Assembly: GCF_018476525.1 (NCBI RefSeq)
Contig: NZ_JAHCST010000078.1
Location: 1-42,146 of the forward strand
From: Acrocarpospora catenulata
Lineage (GTDB): Bacteria; Actinomycetota; Actinomycetes; Streptosporangiales; Streptosporangiaceae
Direction: 5' to 3'
DNA: 42,146 nt
The notes beneath the pieces are model-generated. The model was not told the origin of the DNA. It saw nothing but the letters and a program-made list of their open reading frames with translations, and made no database searches. Shown piece by piece: positions 6,968 to 16,011 of the stretch (position 1 is its first letter; every line of letters starts with the position of its first letter). A program made the translations under genes and the position numbers.

Positions 6968-7675
6968 GTGAAAAGATCGCGGGTGGGTTCCGCAGTTACG
7001 GCGGCCCTCGCGGCAGCCACGCTCGCCGCCGGACTCGCAGGGTGTGGCGGCGCTCAGTTCACGTATGTCCGTGACAATGAGGGCGAAACGTATTTCAAGG
7101 TTCCGGCGTCCTGGCCGAAAGTGGACCACGCGCCGATCCAGCAGATGCTCACCGGTGAGGACCCGGAGTCGGAGACCGCGAAACTCCGCGCCCAGCTGGT
7201 GTGGTCGGCGGCCTTCGACGGCGACGCGAAGAAACCGAACGTCGACCACTTCATCCCGCTCGGGGACGCCAGCGCCGATCAGCCCTTCGTGTTCTCCACG
7301 GTGCAGCCGCTCTCCGAGGAAACGCGCGACACCGTGTCGCTCAACGTGCTGCGCAACGCCATACTGCCGGTGACCAAGTCGTACCGCGACCAGATCGCCG
7401 AGCAGAGCCCCGATTACCCGCTGCGCAACTTCGAGTTGCTCGCCGACGACGTGCTCCAGCCGGGCGACGGCGTGCGCGGAGTGCACGTGCGGTTCAACTA
7501 CCAGCTCGGGGCCACCGGCGGCACGCACACCTTCGACCTCACCGCGTACCTCAACGAGGACGACACGAAGATGTCGATTCTGCTGGTCCGTTGCTCGGCC
7601 ACCTGCTACCGGCAGCGGGCCTCCGAGCTCGACGGGGTCACGCAGTCATTCAAGGTCAGGAAGATGCTCGGGTAA
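6968..7675 (+). CDS. Lipoprotein of unknown function
   Basis: A secreted, membrane-anchored protein of about 235 residues. I choose GTG at 6968 as start because GGAGG (6953-6957) lies 10 bases upstream; the in-frame ATG at 6959 is only two bases from it. The N-terminus then reads VKRSRVG followed by an Ala/Leu-rich hydrophobic stretch and the lipobox LAGC, so lipidation is expected about 23 residues in. The mature part has no domain I recognise. It carries two Cys close together near the C-terminus (LLVRCSATCYRQ) that could form a disulfide. Its stop lies 47 bases before the large FtsH-like membrane protease on the same strand with no terminator between them, so the two are likely co-transcribed and the lipoprotein may be a partner or substrate-handling subunit. 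Confidence 0.8.
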   Translation: MKRSRVGSAVTAALAAATLAAGLAGCGGAQFTYVRDNEGETYFKVPASWPKVDHAPIQQMLTGEDPESETAKLRAQLVWSAAFDGDAKKPNVDHFIPLGDASADQPFVFSTVQPLSEETRDTVSLNVLRNAILPVTKSYRDQIAEQSPDYPLRNFELLADDVLQPGDGVRGVHVRFNYQLGATGGTHTFDLTAYLNEDDTKMSILLVRCSATCYRQRASELDGVTQSFKVRKMLG

Positions 7676-7722
7676 GGAGCCCACGTTGACCATAGATCAG
7701 AGACCCGGGTGGTGACGCAGCG

Positions 7723-10683
7723 ATGAATGCCCCCCGCATGACGTACGAAGGGCTGCGTGCCCCGGGTTCCGGCCCGGATGATCGGGACCCGAAGACCCGC
7801 AAGCGGATGGCCTTCTGGGACCGTTCTAAGATCATCATCATCCTGGGCCTGGCGTTCCTCCTACTGGCCGTGAAGACGTACGGCGAGTTCGACGGCATCA
7901 TGACGTTCCAGGACGCCCTCTACGAGCAGGCCAAGGCCACCCCCTGGCTGCTCTATCTGATCGGCCTGGACGCCCTGCGTCAGGTGCACTTCCTGATCAG
8001 CGAACGCTCGGCCGGCTACCACCGGTTCTGGACCAAGGGCGTGTTCGGCGGCTTCGAGCGCTGGAGCCACCGCACCTTCAGCGACTGGAACCGGTTCCGC
8101 CTGGCCCGCTTCATCAAGTGGGCGTTCTGGATCACGATCCTGGCGTTCGTGCTGGCCGAGGCGCTGCCGAACGACCCCTCGCCGATCCAGGCGCTGTTTC
8201 AGGCGCCGGCGCTGCTCTGGTCGGCGCTGCCGTACGTGGCGCAGCTGGCCTTCGCGTTCTTCTTCATCATGTTCCAGTTCATTGGTCTGTTCTGGTTCCT
8301 GTCGAAGGGCGGCATCGAGACCTACTTCCCGGACGACATCAAGACCCGGTTCTCCGACGTCTGGGGCCAGGACCACGTGGTCGAGCGGGTCAAGGAGAAC
8401 ATCGTCTTCCTGGAGCGGCCGGACGAGATCGAGAAGCGCGGCGGTTACGTGCCCAGCGGTCTGCTGCTGTGGGGGCCGCCCGGCACCGGCAAGACCCTGA
8501 TGGCCGAGGCGGTGGCCGGCGAGACCGGCAAGCCGTACGTGTTCGTGGACCCGGGCGCGTTCGTGAACATGTTCATGGGCATCGGCATCCTCAAGGTCAA
8601 GTCGCTCTTCCGTAAGCTGCGCAAGCTGGCCCTGCGGTACGGCGGCGTGATCGTCTTCTTCGACGAGGCCGACTCGCTGGGCCGCCGCGGCTCACTGGCC
8701 CAGCAGGGCCCGAACGCCGGTCCCCGGATGAGCCCGCTCGTGGACAGGATGAGCTGCAACGGCTACAGCTACATGTCCAGCAACATGCGCAGCATGCTGG
8801 AGGAGAGCTTCGCCCCGCCGCAGGAGCCCGCCCGCCGGCGGAACTTCTTCATGATGGGCGGCAACATGATGGGCGGCGGTGGTGGGGACATGGGTACCCT
8901 CCAGGCCCTGCTCACCGAGCTGTCCGGCCTGAAGAAACCGCGCGGCATCATCAACCGCCACGTACGGCGACTGCTCGGCATGCGCCCCAAGCCGCCACCC
9001 AAGTACCGCATCCTCGTCATGATGGCCACCAACATGCCCAACGCGCTGGACGAGGCGCTGCTGCGGCCGGGCCGTATCGACCGCATCTACAAGGTCGGCT
9101 ACCCGTCCAAGGCCGGACGCCTCCGCACGTACCAGGGCTACTTCGAAAAGGTGAACCACGAGATCACCGACGAGCAGATCGAGAAGCTGGCCACCATCAC
9201 CCCGTACGCCACCGGCGCCACGATCAAGGACCTGGTCAACGAGTCTTTGATCATCGCCATCCGGGACGGCCGGGAGGTGATCACCTGGCAGGACGTGATC
9301 GCGGCCAAGCACCTGAAGGATCTCGGCCCGCCGGAGGGTGTGGAGTACGTCGAGCGCGAGCGGCACGCCACCGCCGTGCACGAGGCCTGCCACGCGGTGA
9401 TGGCTATCCGTGTCCAGCGTTACACCGAGATCGACCTGGCCACCATCGAGAAGGGCGCCGGCTACCTGGGCATGGTGTCCAGGATTCCGCTGGAGGACCA
9501 GTTCACCGAGTGGAAGTCCACCTACGAGGCGCACATCCTGACCTCGCTGGCTTCGCTGGCGGGGGAGCGCATGTTCTTCGGCGAGGACAACTCCTCCGGC
9601 GTCTCCGGCGACCTGGCCAACGCCACGCTGGTGGCCGGACGCATGGAATCGCACTGGGGCATGGGCGTGGGCATCGCCTCGCTGCCCGCGCTCCAGGACC
9701 TGGGGATCCAGCCGGGCGAACCGGACCAGCGCCGGCGCGGCGAGCCGGGACGGATCGGCTTCCTGGCCCAGCGGCTGGGCCCCAATGACGAGAACATCGC
9801 CCCCGAGGCGCTGGGCATGCGGGTCGAGTACACCCTCAGCCGACTGCTGGAGAAGGCCGAGAACATCCTCCGGGAGAACCGGGCCGAGGTGCTCGCCGTG
9901 GCGCACGCGCTGGAGACGTACAAGACGCTCAGCGGTGAGGACGTCAAGGCGGTCATGGACGGCGTGCCGGGCACCATCGTGGACGGCAGGATCTACAAGG
10001 ACCCGCGCTTCGTGGCCGAGATCGACGCCTACCACGAGGCGGCGCTCCGGGCCCACCTGGAGCACGACCAGTCCATGCTGCCGCTGCCGGTCTACCAGCA
10101 GGTCCAGCAGTTGGAGCCGGTCGGCGCCGGGGTGGGTTACCCCGCCGCCGGGCCCGCCTTCATCGCCGGGGAGATCGTGCAGACCAACGGCAACGGCAAC
10201 CGCGGGGCGGTGGCCGGGGCGGCCGGGGTGGCCTCACCCGACTTCGTGCCGTGGAACGGCGGGAGTCAGCCGCCGCCTCCGCCGGCCGGGTACGCCCAGC
10301 CGTACCCGCCGCCCGCGCCGGTCGAGACGTCCAAGGGCCGGGGCATGCTCTGGGCGCTGGTCGGGGCCTCGATGGCACTGGTGGTCTTCGTCGTGCTGCT
10401 GTTCGCGGCCTTCGGCGCCGGGATGACGCCGGAGTCGGCCGAGATGAGCGGCGGCGGTCTGAGCACCGGGACCATCATCGCGTTCCTGGTCGGCATCCTG
10501 GTGCTGATCGGCCTGATCGTGGCCATCGCGCTCATCGTGCGCAACCAGCAGGCGACCAGGAAACGGGCCGAGGAGTCCAGGGACCGGGCCAACGAGCGGG
10601 CGCAGTTGCTGGCCGCCGCGATGGAGCCGGAGGTCGCGATGCGGCTGCTCGGCTATGACGGGCGGGACAAGCAGGGTCCCTGA
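7723..10683 (+). CDS. FtsH-like membrane AAA ATPase / M41 zinc metalloprotease, extended form (986 aa)
   Basis: A membrane AAA+ protease in the FtsH mould but about 330 residues longer than usual FtsH. The N-terminus has hydrophobic segments near 37-50, 133-149 and 165-193. The AAA domain has Walker A GPPGTGKT (251-258), Walker B VIVFFDE (309-315) and the second-region-of-homology RPGRIDR. Between Walker B and the sensor there is an extra Met/Gly/Asn-rich insert of roughly 55 residues (about 325-385). The M41 protease part has the zinc motif HEACH (553-557) and the third ligand Asp630 (SGVSGDLANAT), so both activities look intact. After a Pro/Gly-rich stretch two more transmembrane segments follow (about 876-900 and 917-940) and a charged C-terminal tail. 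ATP-driven extraction and degradation of membrane proteins is the expected role. The extra C-terminal membrane hairpin and the insert suggest a different topology or partner, possibly the lipoprotein encoded just upstream. Confidence 0.92.
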   Translation: MNAPRMTYEGLRAPGSGPDDRDPKTRKRMAFWDRSKIIIILGLAFLLLAVKTYGEFDGIMTFQDALYEQAKATPWLLYLIGLDALRQVHFLISERSAGYHRFWTKGVFGGFERWSHRTFSDWNRFRLARFIKWAFWITILAFVLAEALPNDPSPIQALFQAPALLWSALPYVAQLAFAFFFIMFQFIGLFWFLSKGGIETYFPDDIKTRFSDVWGQDHVVERVKENIVFLERPDEIEKRGGYVPSGLLLWGPPGTGKTLMAEAVAGETGKPYVFVDPGAFVNMFMGIGILKVKSLFRKLRKLALRYGGVIVFFDEADSLGRRGSLAQQGPNAGPRMSPLVDRMSCNGYSYMSSNMRSMLEESFAPPQEPARRRNFFMMGGNMMGGGGGDMGTLQALLTELSGLKKPRGIINRHVRRLLGMRPKPPPKYRILVMMATNMPNALDEALLRPGRIDRIYKVGYPSKAGRLRTYQGYFEKVNHEITDEQIEKLATITPYATGATIKDLVNESLIIAIRDGREVITWQDVIAAKHLKDLGPPEGVEYVERERHATAVHEACHAVMAIRVQRYTEIDLATIEKGAGYLGMVSRIPLEDQFTEWKSTYEAHILTSLASLAGERMFFGEDNSSGVSGDLANATLVAGRMESHWGMGVGIASLPALQDLGIQPGEPDQRRRGEPGRIGFLAQRLGPNDENIAPEALGMRVEYTLSRLLEKAENILRENRAEVLAVAHALETYKTLSGEDVKAVMDGVPGTIVDGRIYKDPRFVAEIDAYHEAALRAHLEHDQSMLPLPVYQQVQQLEPVGAGVGYPAAGPAFIAGEIVQTNGNGNRGAVAGAAGVASPDFVPWNGGSQPPPPPAGYAQPYPPPAPVETSKGRGMLWALVGASMALVVFVVLLFAAFGAGMTPESAEMSGGGLSTGTIIAFLVGILVLIGLIVAIALIVRNQQATRKRAEESRDRANERAQLLAAAMEPEVAMRLLGYDGRDKQGP

Positions 10684-10694
10684 TCCGGGGATCG

Positions 10695-10731
10695 AAACGG
10701 CCCGGCCTTTTTCCCGAAGGCCGGGCCGTTT
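10695..10731 (+). terminator. Rho-independent-type terminator after the FtsH-like gene
   Basis: A perfect 15-bp stem (10695-10709 and 10717-10731) with a 7-base loop begins 12 bases after the stop codon. The stem starts AAACGG and ends CCGTTT, so the plus-strand transcript has a short U stretch at the 3' arm. It separates the lipoprotein/FtsH-like pair from the carboxypeptidase gene. Confidence 0.85.
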
Positions 10732-10792
10732 GCTTGAAAAATCACAGTATTGCTGGAGAAGCACAGGCGTCTGACACGGTCGCTTAACCGTC

Positions 10793-10825
10793 TTGACTTC
10801 GCGTCGTGCGGACTACTTGTATGAT
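10793..10825 (+). promoter_or_regulatory. Possible promoter of the carboxypeptidase gene
   Basis: TATGAT at 10820-10825 is a good -10 match. TTGACT at 10793-10798 resembles a -35 box, but the spacing is 21 bases rather than 17, so another -35 or an activator may be used. Transcription from here would start near 10832, just before the leader hairpin. Confidence 0.35.
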
Positions 10826-10833
10826 CGCTGCCG

Positions 10834-10867
10834 CCATCTGACCTTGACCACAAGGTCTGCCAGATGG
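10834..10867 (+). promoter_or_regulatory. Leader hairpin overlapping the ribosome-binding site of the carboxypeptidase gene
   Basis: Two stacked inverted repeats: outer CCATCTG (10834-10840) with CAGATGG (10861-10867), and inner ACCTTG (10841-10846) with CAAGGT (10851-10856). The loop is four bases and a 4-base bulge lies on the 3' side. The outer 3' arm runs into the GGAGG ribosome-binding site (10866-10870) of the gene starting at 10880. Folding would partly hide that site. It could be an RNA control element or a DNA operator. Confidence 0.5.
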
Positions 10868-10879
10868 AGGGCACAAAGG

Positions 10880-12703
10880 GTGAAGCGCGTCTTAACTGCA
10901 TTAACACTGTTCGTGATGTTCTGCGCCTGGGGACTGACCGGGGCGACCGCCTCCCAGTCCGCGGCCGAACCACCGGCCAACCGTCAGTACCGGGTCGCGG
11001 GGGTGACCACCCAGCCGCAGCGCTCCGCCATCGCCGCCACGGGCGCCGCCATCGACGAGGTGAGCGCCGCGGACGTGGTCGTGACCGCCACCGAGAACGA
11101 GGTCGCGGCCATCAGGGCGCTCGGCCACACCGTCACCGTCCTGCCGAAGCCCCTGACCCCCGTGGTGCCGCAGCTGCAGGACTTCCCGGCGGCCGACAGC
11201 GGCTACCACAACTACGCCGAGATGACGGCGGAGATCAACCAGGCGGTCCTGGACCACCCGGCGATCCTCAGGAAGATCAGCTACGGCACCTCGTACGAGG
11301 GCAGGGACCTGATCGCCATCAAGATCAGCGACAACGTGGCCACCGACGAGAACGAGCCCGAGGTGCTCTTCACGGCCCACCAGCACGCCCGCGAACATCT
11401 CACCGTCGAGATGGCGCTCTACCTGATGAACCTGCTCACCGACAGCTACGGCACCGACTCCCGGATCACCAACCTGGTCAACACCCGGGAGATCTGGATC
11501 ATGCCGGACCTCAACCCGGACGGCGGCGAGTACGACATCGCCACCGGCTCCTACCGGTCCTGGCGGAAGAACCGGCAGCCCAACGCCGGCTCCAGCGCGG
11601 TCGGCACCGACCTCAACCGGAACTGGGCCTACCAGTGGGGCTGCTGCGGCGGCTCCTCCGGGACCACCTCCAGCGAGACCTACCGGGGCCCGTCCGCCGA
11701 GTCGGCCCCCGAGGTGAAGGCGGTCGCCGACTTCGTCAGGAGCCGGGTGGTCGGCGGCGTGCAGCAGATCAAGTCCACCATCGACTGGCACACCTACGGG
11801 CAGCTCATCCTCTGGCCGTACGGGTACACCACCGCCGACACGGCGCCCGGCCTGACCCTGGACGACCGGAACGCGCACGCCACACTCGGCCAGAACATGG
11901 CCTCCACCGCCAGCGGCTACACGCCGGAACAGGCCAGCGACCTCTACATCACCGACGGCTCCATCGACGACTGGATGTGGGGCGTCTACAAGATCTTCGC
12001 CTACACCATCGAGATGTACCCGACCGGTTCCAACCCCGGCTTCTACCCGCCGGACGAGCAGATCGTGCCACAGACCACCAAGCTGCGGGAGGCGGTGCTC
12101 CGCTTCCTGGAGTACTCCGACTGCGTCTACCGGATCATCGGCAAGGAGGTCCAGTACTGCAACGCCACCCCGCCGACCGTGGTCTACAACGACACCTTCG
12201 AGACCGCCACCGGCTGGACGGTCAACCCGCTCGGCACCGACACGGCCACCCTAGGCCAGTGGGAGCGGGCCGATCCGCAGGACACCAACTCCAGCGGGGC
12301 CAAGCAGCTGGGCACCACCGTCAGCGGCAGCTACGACCTGGTGACCGGTCCGCTGGCGGGCGCCTCCGCGGGTGACTACGACGTGGACGGCGGGGTGACC
12401 TCGATCCGGTCGCCGTCCATCACGCTGCCCGCGAGCGGGACGCTGACCCTGTCGTTCTCCTGGTACCTGGCGCACGGGTCCAACTCCTCCACCGCCGACT
12501 ACCTGCGGGTGCTGGTGAACGGGACCCAGGTGTTCCAGCAACTGGGGGCGGCGTCCAACCGGAACGGCGCGTGGGGGGTGGCCACCGCCAACCTGTCGTC
12601 GTTCGCCGGGCAGACGGTGCAGATCACCATCCAGGCGGCGGACGCCTCGACGGCCTCACTGGTCGAAGCCGGCGTTGATGATGTGAAGATCACACAGCAG
12701 TGA
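10880..12703 (+). CDS. Secreted M14 zinc carboxypeptidase with C-terminal beta-sandwich domain
   Basis: An extracellular metallocarboxypeptidase removing C-terminal amino acids from peptides, about 607 residues. GTG at 10880 is chosen because GGAGG (10866-10870) lies 9 bases upstream and a signal peptide follows at once ([18 protein letters not shown], cleavage near ATAS); an upstream in-frame start would add an unlikely Arg-rich extension. A propeptide of about 100 residues precedes the catalytic domain. Zinc ligands are His169 and Glu172 (HAREH) and His304 (DWHTYG). Catalytic Glu378 is in YTIEMYPTG and the substrate-binding segment DLNRNW is present. After about residue 430 an Asn/Thr/Ser-rich beta-sandwich domain of some 175 residues ends the protein, probably for binding a surface or substrate. 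It is followed by a small HTH regulator and a subtilase, so it is probably part of a secreted proteolysis set. Confidence 0.93.
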   Translation: MKRVLTALTLFVMFCAWGLTGATASQSAAEPPANRQYRVAGVTTQPQRSAIAATGAAIDEVSAADVVVTATENEVAAIRALGHTVTVLPKPLTPVVPQLQDFPAADSGYHNYAEMTAEINQAVLDHPAILRKISYGTSYEGRDLIAIKISDNVATDENEPEVLFTAHQHAREHLTVEMALYLMNLLTDSYGTDSRITNLVNTREIWIMPDLNPDGGEYDIATGSYRSWRKNRQPNAGSSAVGTDLNRNWAYQWGCCGGSSGTTSSETYRGPSAESAPEVKAVADFVRSRVVGGVQQIKSTIDWHTYGQLILWPYGYTTADTAPGLTLDDRNAHATLGQNMASTASGYTPEQASDLYITDGSIDDWMWGVYKIFAYTIEMYPTGSNPGFYPPDEQIVPQTTKLREAVLRFLEYSDCVYRIIGKEVQYCNATPPTVVYNDTFETATGWTVNPLGTDTATLGQWERADPQDTNSSGAKQLGTTVSGSYDLVTGPLAGASAGDYDVDGGVTSIRSPSITLPASGTLTLSFSWYLAHGSNSSTADYLRVLVNGTQVFQQLGAASNRNGAWGVATANLSSFAGQTVQITIQAADASTASLVEAGVDDVKITQQ

Positions 12704-12715
12704 TGGACGCCATCG

Positions 12716-12738
12716 CATGTCAATGTAAATGTGACATG
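12716..12738. promoter_or_regulatory. Palindrome CATGTCA-N9-TGACATG at the start of the HTH gene
   Basis: Perfect 7-bp arms (12716-12722 and 12732-12738) with a 9-base AT-rich spacer. It spans the proposed GTG start (12731) of the HTH protein and begins 13 bases after the carboxypeptidase stop. Size and position fit an operator for self-regulation. If the operator reading is right, the true start of the HTH gene may be slightly downstream. Confidence 0.45.
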
Positions 12739-13168
12739 TGTGGCAACTGATCGGGCGCGTGGGACGGAGCGGGAACTGGCCGTACTGCTCCGGACCGGGC
12801 CGTTCGAACGGGCACTCCGGGCCGCCATCGCGGCCCGGGGGTTGTCCCTGGAACGTCTCCATGTACGGCTGGCCGAACGTGGTACGCATGTCAGCCTGGC
12901 CAGCCTGAGCAACTGGCAGCGTGGGCGGTCCCGGCCGGAGCGGTCCTCGTCGTTGGCGGCGGTGGGGGAGCTGGAGATCATTCTGGGGCTGCCCACGCAC
13001 TCGCTGGTGACGCTGCTGGGGCCGCGGCGGCCGCGGGGGCGGTGGCTGGGGGATGATCCGTCGGCGCAGCGGGAGGAGTTGCGGGGCATCGTGGAGTCGC
13101 TGGCCGACGATGAACTGCCGACTGTACTCGCTGTGCTGCGGGCGCTCCGGTCGTCAGACCGGAAATGA
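12731..13168 (+). CDS. Small helix-turn-helix regulator-like protein
   Basis: A 145-residue protein whose first 100 residues look like an XRE/Cro-type HTH: FERALRAAIAARGLSLERLHVRLAERG, then VSLASLSNWQRGRSRPE, then a helix ending in LEIILGLP. The SLSNWQRGRSRPER segment matches the usual recognition-helix and SxWERG-type pattern. The rest is Arg/Glu-rich and probably helical, without a known effector domain. The start is GTG at 12731 (GTG at 12740 is an alternative); no good ribosome-binding site is visible, so a leaderless message is possible. A palindrome overlaps its start and two related palindromes follow the gene in front of the subtilase. It therefore probably controls the flanking secreted peptidases or itself. 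DNA targets are inferred, not shown. Confidence 0.78.
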   Translation: MTCVATDRARGTERELAVLLRTGPFERALRAAIAARGLSLERLHVRLAERGTHVSLASLSNWQRGRSRPERSSSLAAVGELEIILGLPTHSLVTLLGPRRPRGRWLGDDPSAQREELRGIVESLADDELPTVLAVLRALRSSDRK

Positions 13169-13185
13169 CATACCACCTGATTCCT

Positions 13186-13199
13186 CGCGAAATTTCGTG
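13186..13199. promoter_or_regulatory. Palindromic site 1, CGCGAAATTTCGTG
   Basis: The core CGAAATTTCG (13188-13197) is a perfect 10-bp palindrome. It resembles the second site at 13239-13254, with centres 54 bp apart (close to five helical turns). It lies between the HTH gene and the subtilase gene and is a candidate operator. Confidence 0.45.
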
Positions 13200-13202
13200 G
13201 AA

Positions 13203-13238
13203 GCTCGGGACCTGGCGCTGTCACGCCCGAGCGGTTTT
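13203..13238 (+). terminator. Rho-independent terminator after the HTH gene
   Basis: Stem GCTCGGG (13203-13209) with CCCGAGC (13226-13232), a 16-base loop region, then GG and a run of five T. It starts about 35 bases after the stop of the HTH gene and should end that transcript before the subtilase. Confidence 0.65.
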
Positions 13239-13254
13239 TCACGATATTTCGTGA
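13239..13254. promoter_or_regulatory. Palindromic site 2, TCACGA-TATT-TCGTGA
   Basis: Perfect 6-bp arms with a 4-base AT spacer, 49 bases upstream of the subtilase ATG, within its likely promoter region. It shares the form TC(G/A)CGA-ATTTCGTG with site 1. It is a candidate operator for the subtilase gene. Confidence 0.5.
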
Positions 13255-13302
13255 TTTGTCGGTGTGTGGGGCGTCTTCTGCTTGTTCCGGAAGGGGACCC
13301 CG

Positions 13303-14778
<1,476 letters not shown>

Positions 14779-16011
14779 TCAGAAATGGGTGTACGCCAGC
14801 TCGGTCACCGTGTAGTCGGCGTCGACGATCGGGATGACCCGCCACTTGTCGAAGGTCGTACACGGGTGGGAGATGCCGAACGCGACGACGTCGCCCACCG
14901 CGAGCGGCAGGTCCGCGGGCAGGGCGAGATAGGCGTGCTGGTCGTTGACGGCGGTCACCCGTAGCTCGCCGTCGAGCTGGGTGATCAGGCCGGTGCGGTC
15001 GCGCACCATGCGGGGCACCGGCAGCCCGTCGTCCGTGGAGGCGTCCCGACGGCCCAGCCCGGCCAGCGCCAGCGTCGGCTCGGGGCGGGACAGCACCGGC
15101 GCCCAGATCCGCAGCGCCTCGCGGAGCCGGTACGGTGCCCGGGGCAGGGCGCCGAACGGGGAGATCGCCTCGTAGCCACCGGCGTCATGGGTGACGTAGC
15201 ACCCGCTGCGCAGGACGGTCAGGAACGGTGTGCCGGCCAGGGCCGGCGCCAGTCGCTCCACCACCCGGTCGAAGTAGGCGCTGCCGCCCACGGTGACGAT
15301 CGGCGGCGGTCCGGCCCCGATCAGCCCGTCCGCGTACGCGGTGCGCGCCACGCCGGAGAGCCGGTCGAGGAGCCGGTCGACCAGCGCCAGGGTGCCGGTT
15401 AGGTCGGCTCCGCGCAGGATGCCCTCGAAAGCGGAGAATCCGGCCAGCCCCAGGGGGCCGCCCGCGATCCTGGCCGCCAGGGCGAGCGCGTCGCGGTCGT
15501 CGCGCAGACCGGTCCGTCCACCGGCCACCCCGAGCTCGACGAGAACCCGCGCTCGGCCGCGCAGGCCCGCGTCGATGCCGGTTTCCAGAGCGTGCAGCGC
15601 GGCCGGCGAATCGGCGTAGCAGTAGAGTTCGAGGTCGTCATGGCGTGCCAGCACGTCGTTGAGGAGCCGGAGCGAGCCGGGGTCGACGACGCAGTTGGCC
15701 AGCACCAGGCGGCGCACGCCCATGTCGGCCACCGTCCGGGCCTGCCACGCGGTCGCCACGGTGATCGCCCACGCCCCGGCCGCGAGCTGCCGTTCGATGA
15801 TCTGCGGGGACATCGTCGTTTTGCCGTGGGGGGCCAGCAGCACGCCGTTGGCCGCGCAGTACGCGGCCATCGTGGCGAGGTTGTGCTCGAGTTCGTCCCG
15901 CAGCAGCACGGCGGTGGGCAGCGGGAACGTGCCGTCGAAGAGCTGGGCTCCGCGCGGGTCGGCGACGTCGGGCAGCCCTTTCTCCGGCGTGACCTTCGGC
16001 TCATCCCGCAT
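14779..16011 (-). CDS. D-threonine aldolase / D-serine dehydratase-fold PLP enzyme
   Basis: A fold-type III PLP enzyme (alanine-racemase-like N-terminal barrel) of 410 residues. The Schiff-base lysine is Lys64 in APHGKT. The C-terminal metal site HPC (His382, Cys384) in GISHPCTTFDKW is the zinc site seen in D-serine dehydratases and metal-dependent D-threonine aldolases. It should deaminate or cleave a beta-hydroxy D-amino acid. Its start overlaps the end of the N-acyl-D-amino-acid deacylase gene by 11 bases. This strongly suggests that the deacylase releases the free D-amino acid that this enzyme consumes. The stop abuts the stop of the convergent subtilase (TGATCA). Dehydratase versus aldolase, and the exact substrate, cannot be told from sequence. 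Confidence 0.9.
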   Translation of the reverse strand: MRDEPKVTPEKGLPDVADPRGAQLFDGTFPLPTAVLLRDELEHNLATMAAYCAANGVLLAPHGKTTMSPQIIERQLAAGAWAITVATAWQARTVADMGVRRLVLANCVVDPGSLRLLNDVLARHDDLELYCYADSPAALHALETGIDAGLRGRARVLVELGVAGGRTGLRDDRDALALAARIAGGPLGLAGFSAFEGILRGADLTGTLALVDRLLDRLSGVARTAYADGLIGAGPPPIVTVGGSAYFDRVVERLAPALAGTPFLTVLRSGCYVTHDAGGYEAISPFGALPRAPYRLREALRIWAPVLSRPEPTLALAGLGRRDASTDDGLPVPRMVRDRTGLITQLDGELRVTAVNDQHAYLALPADLPLAVGDVVAFGISHPCTTFDKWRVIPIVDADYTVTELAYTHF

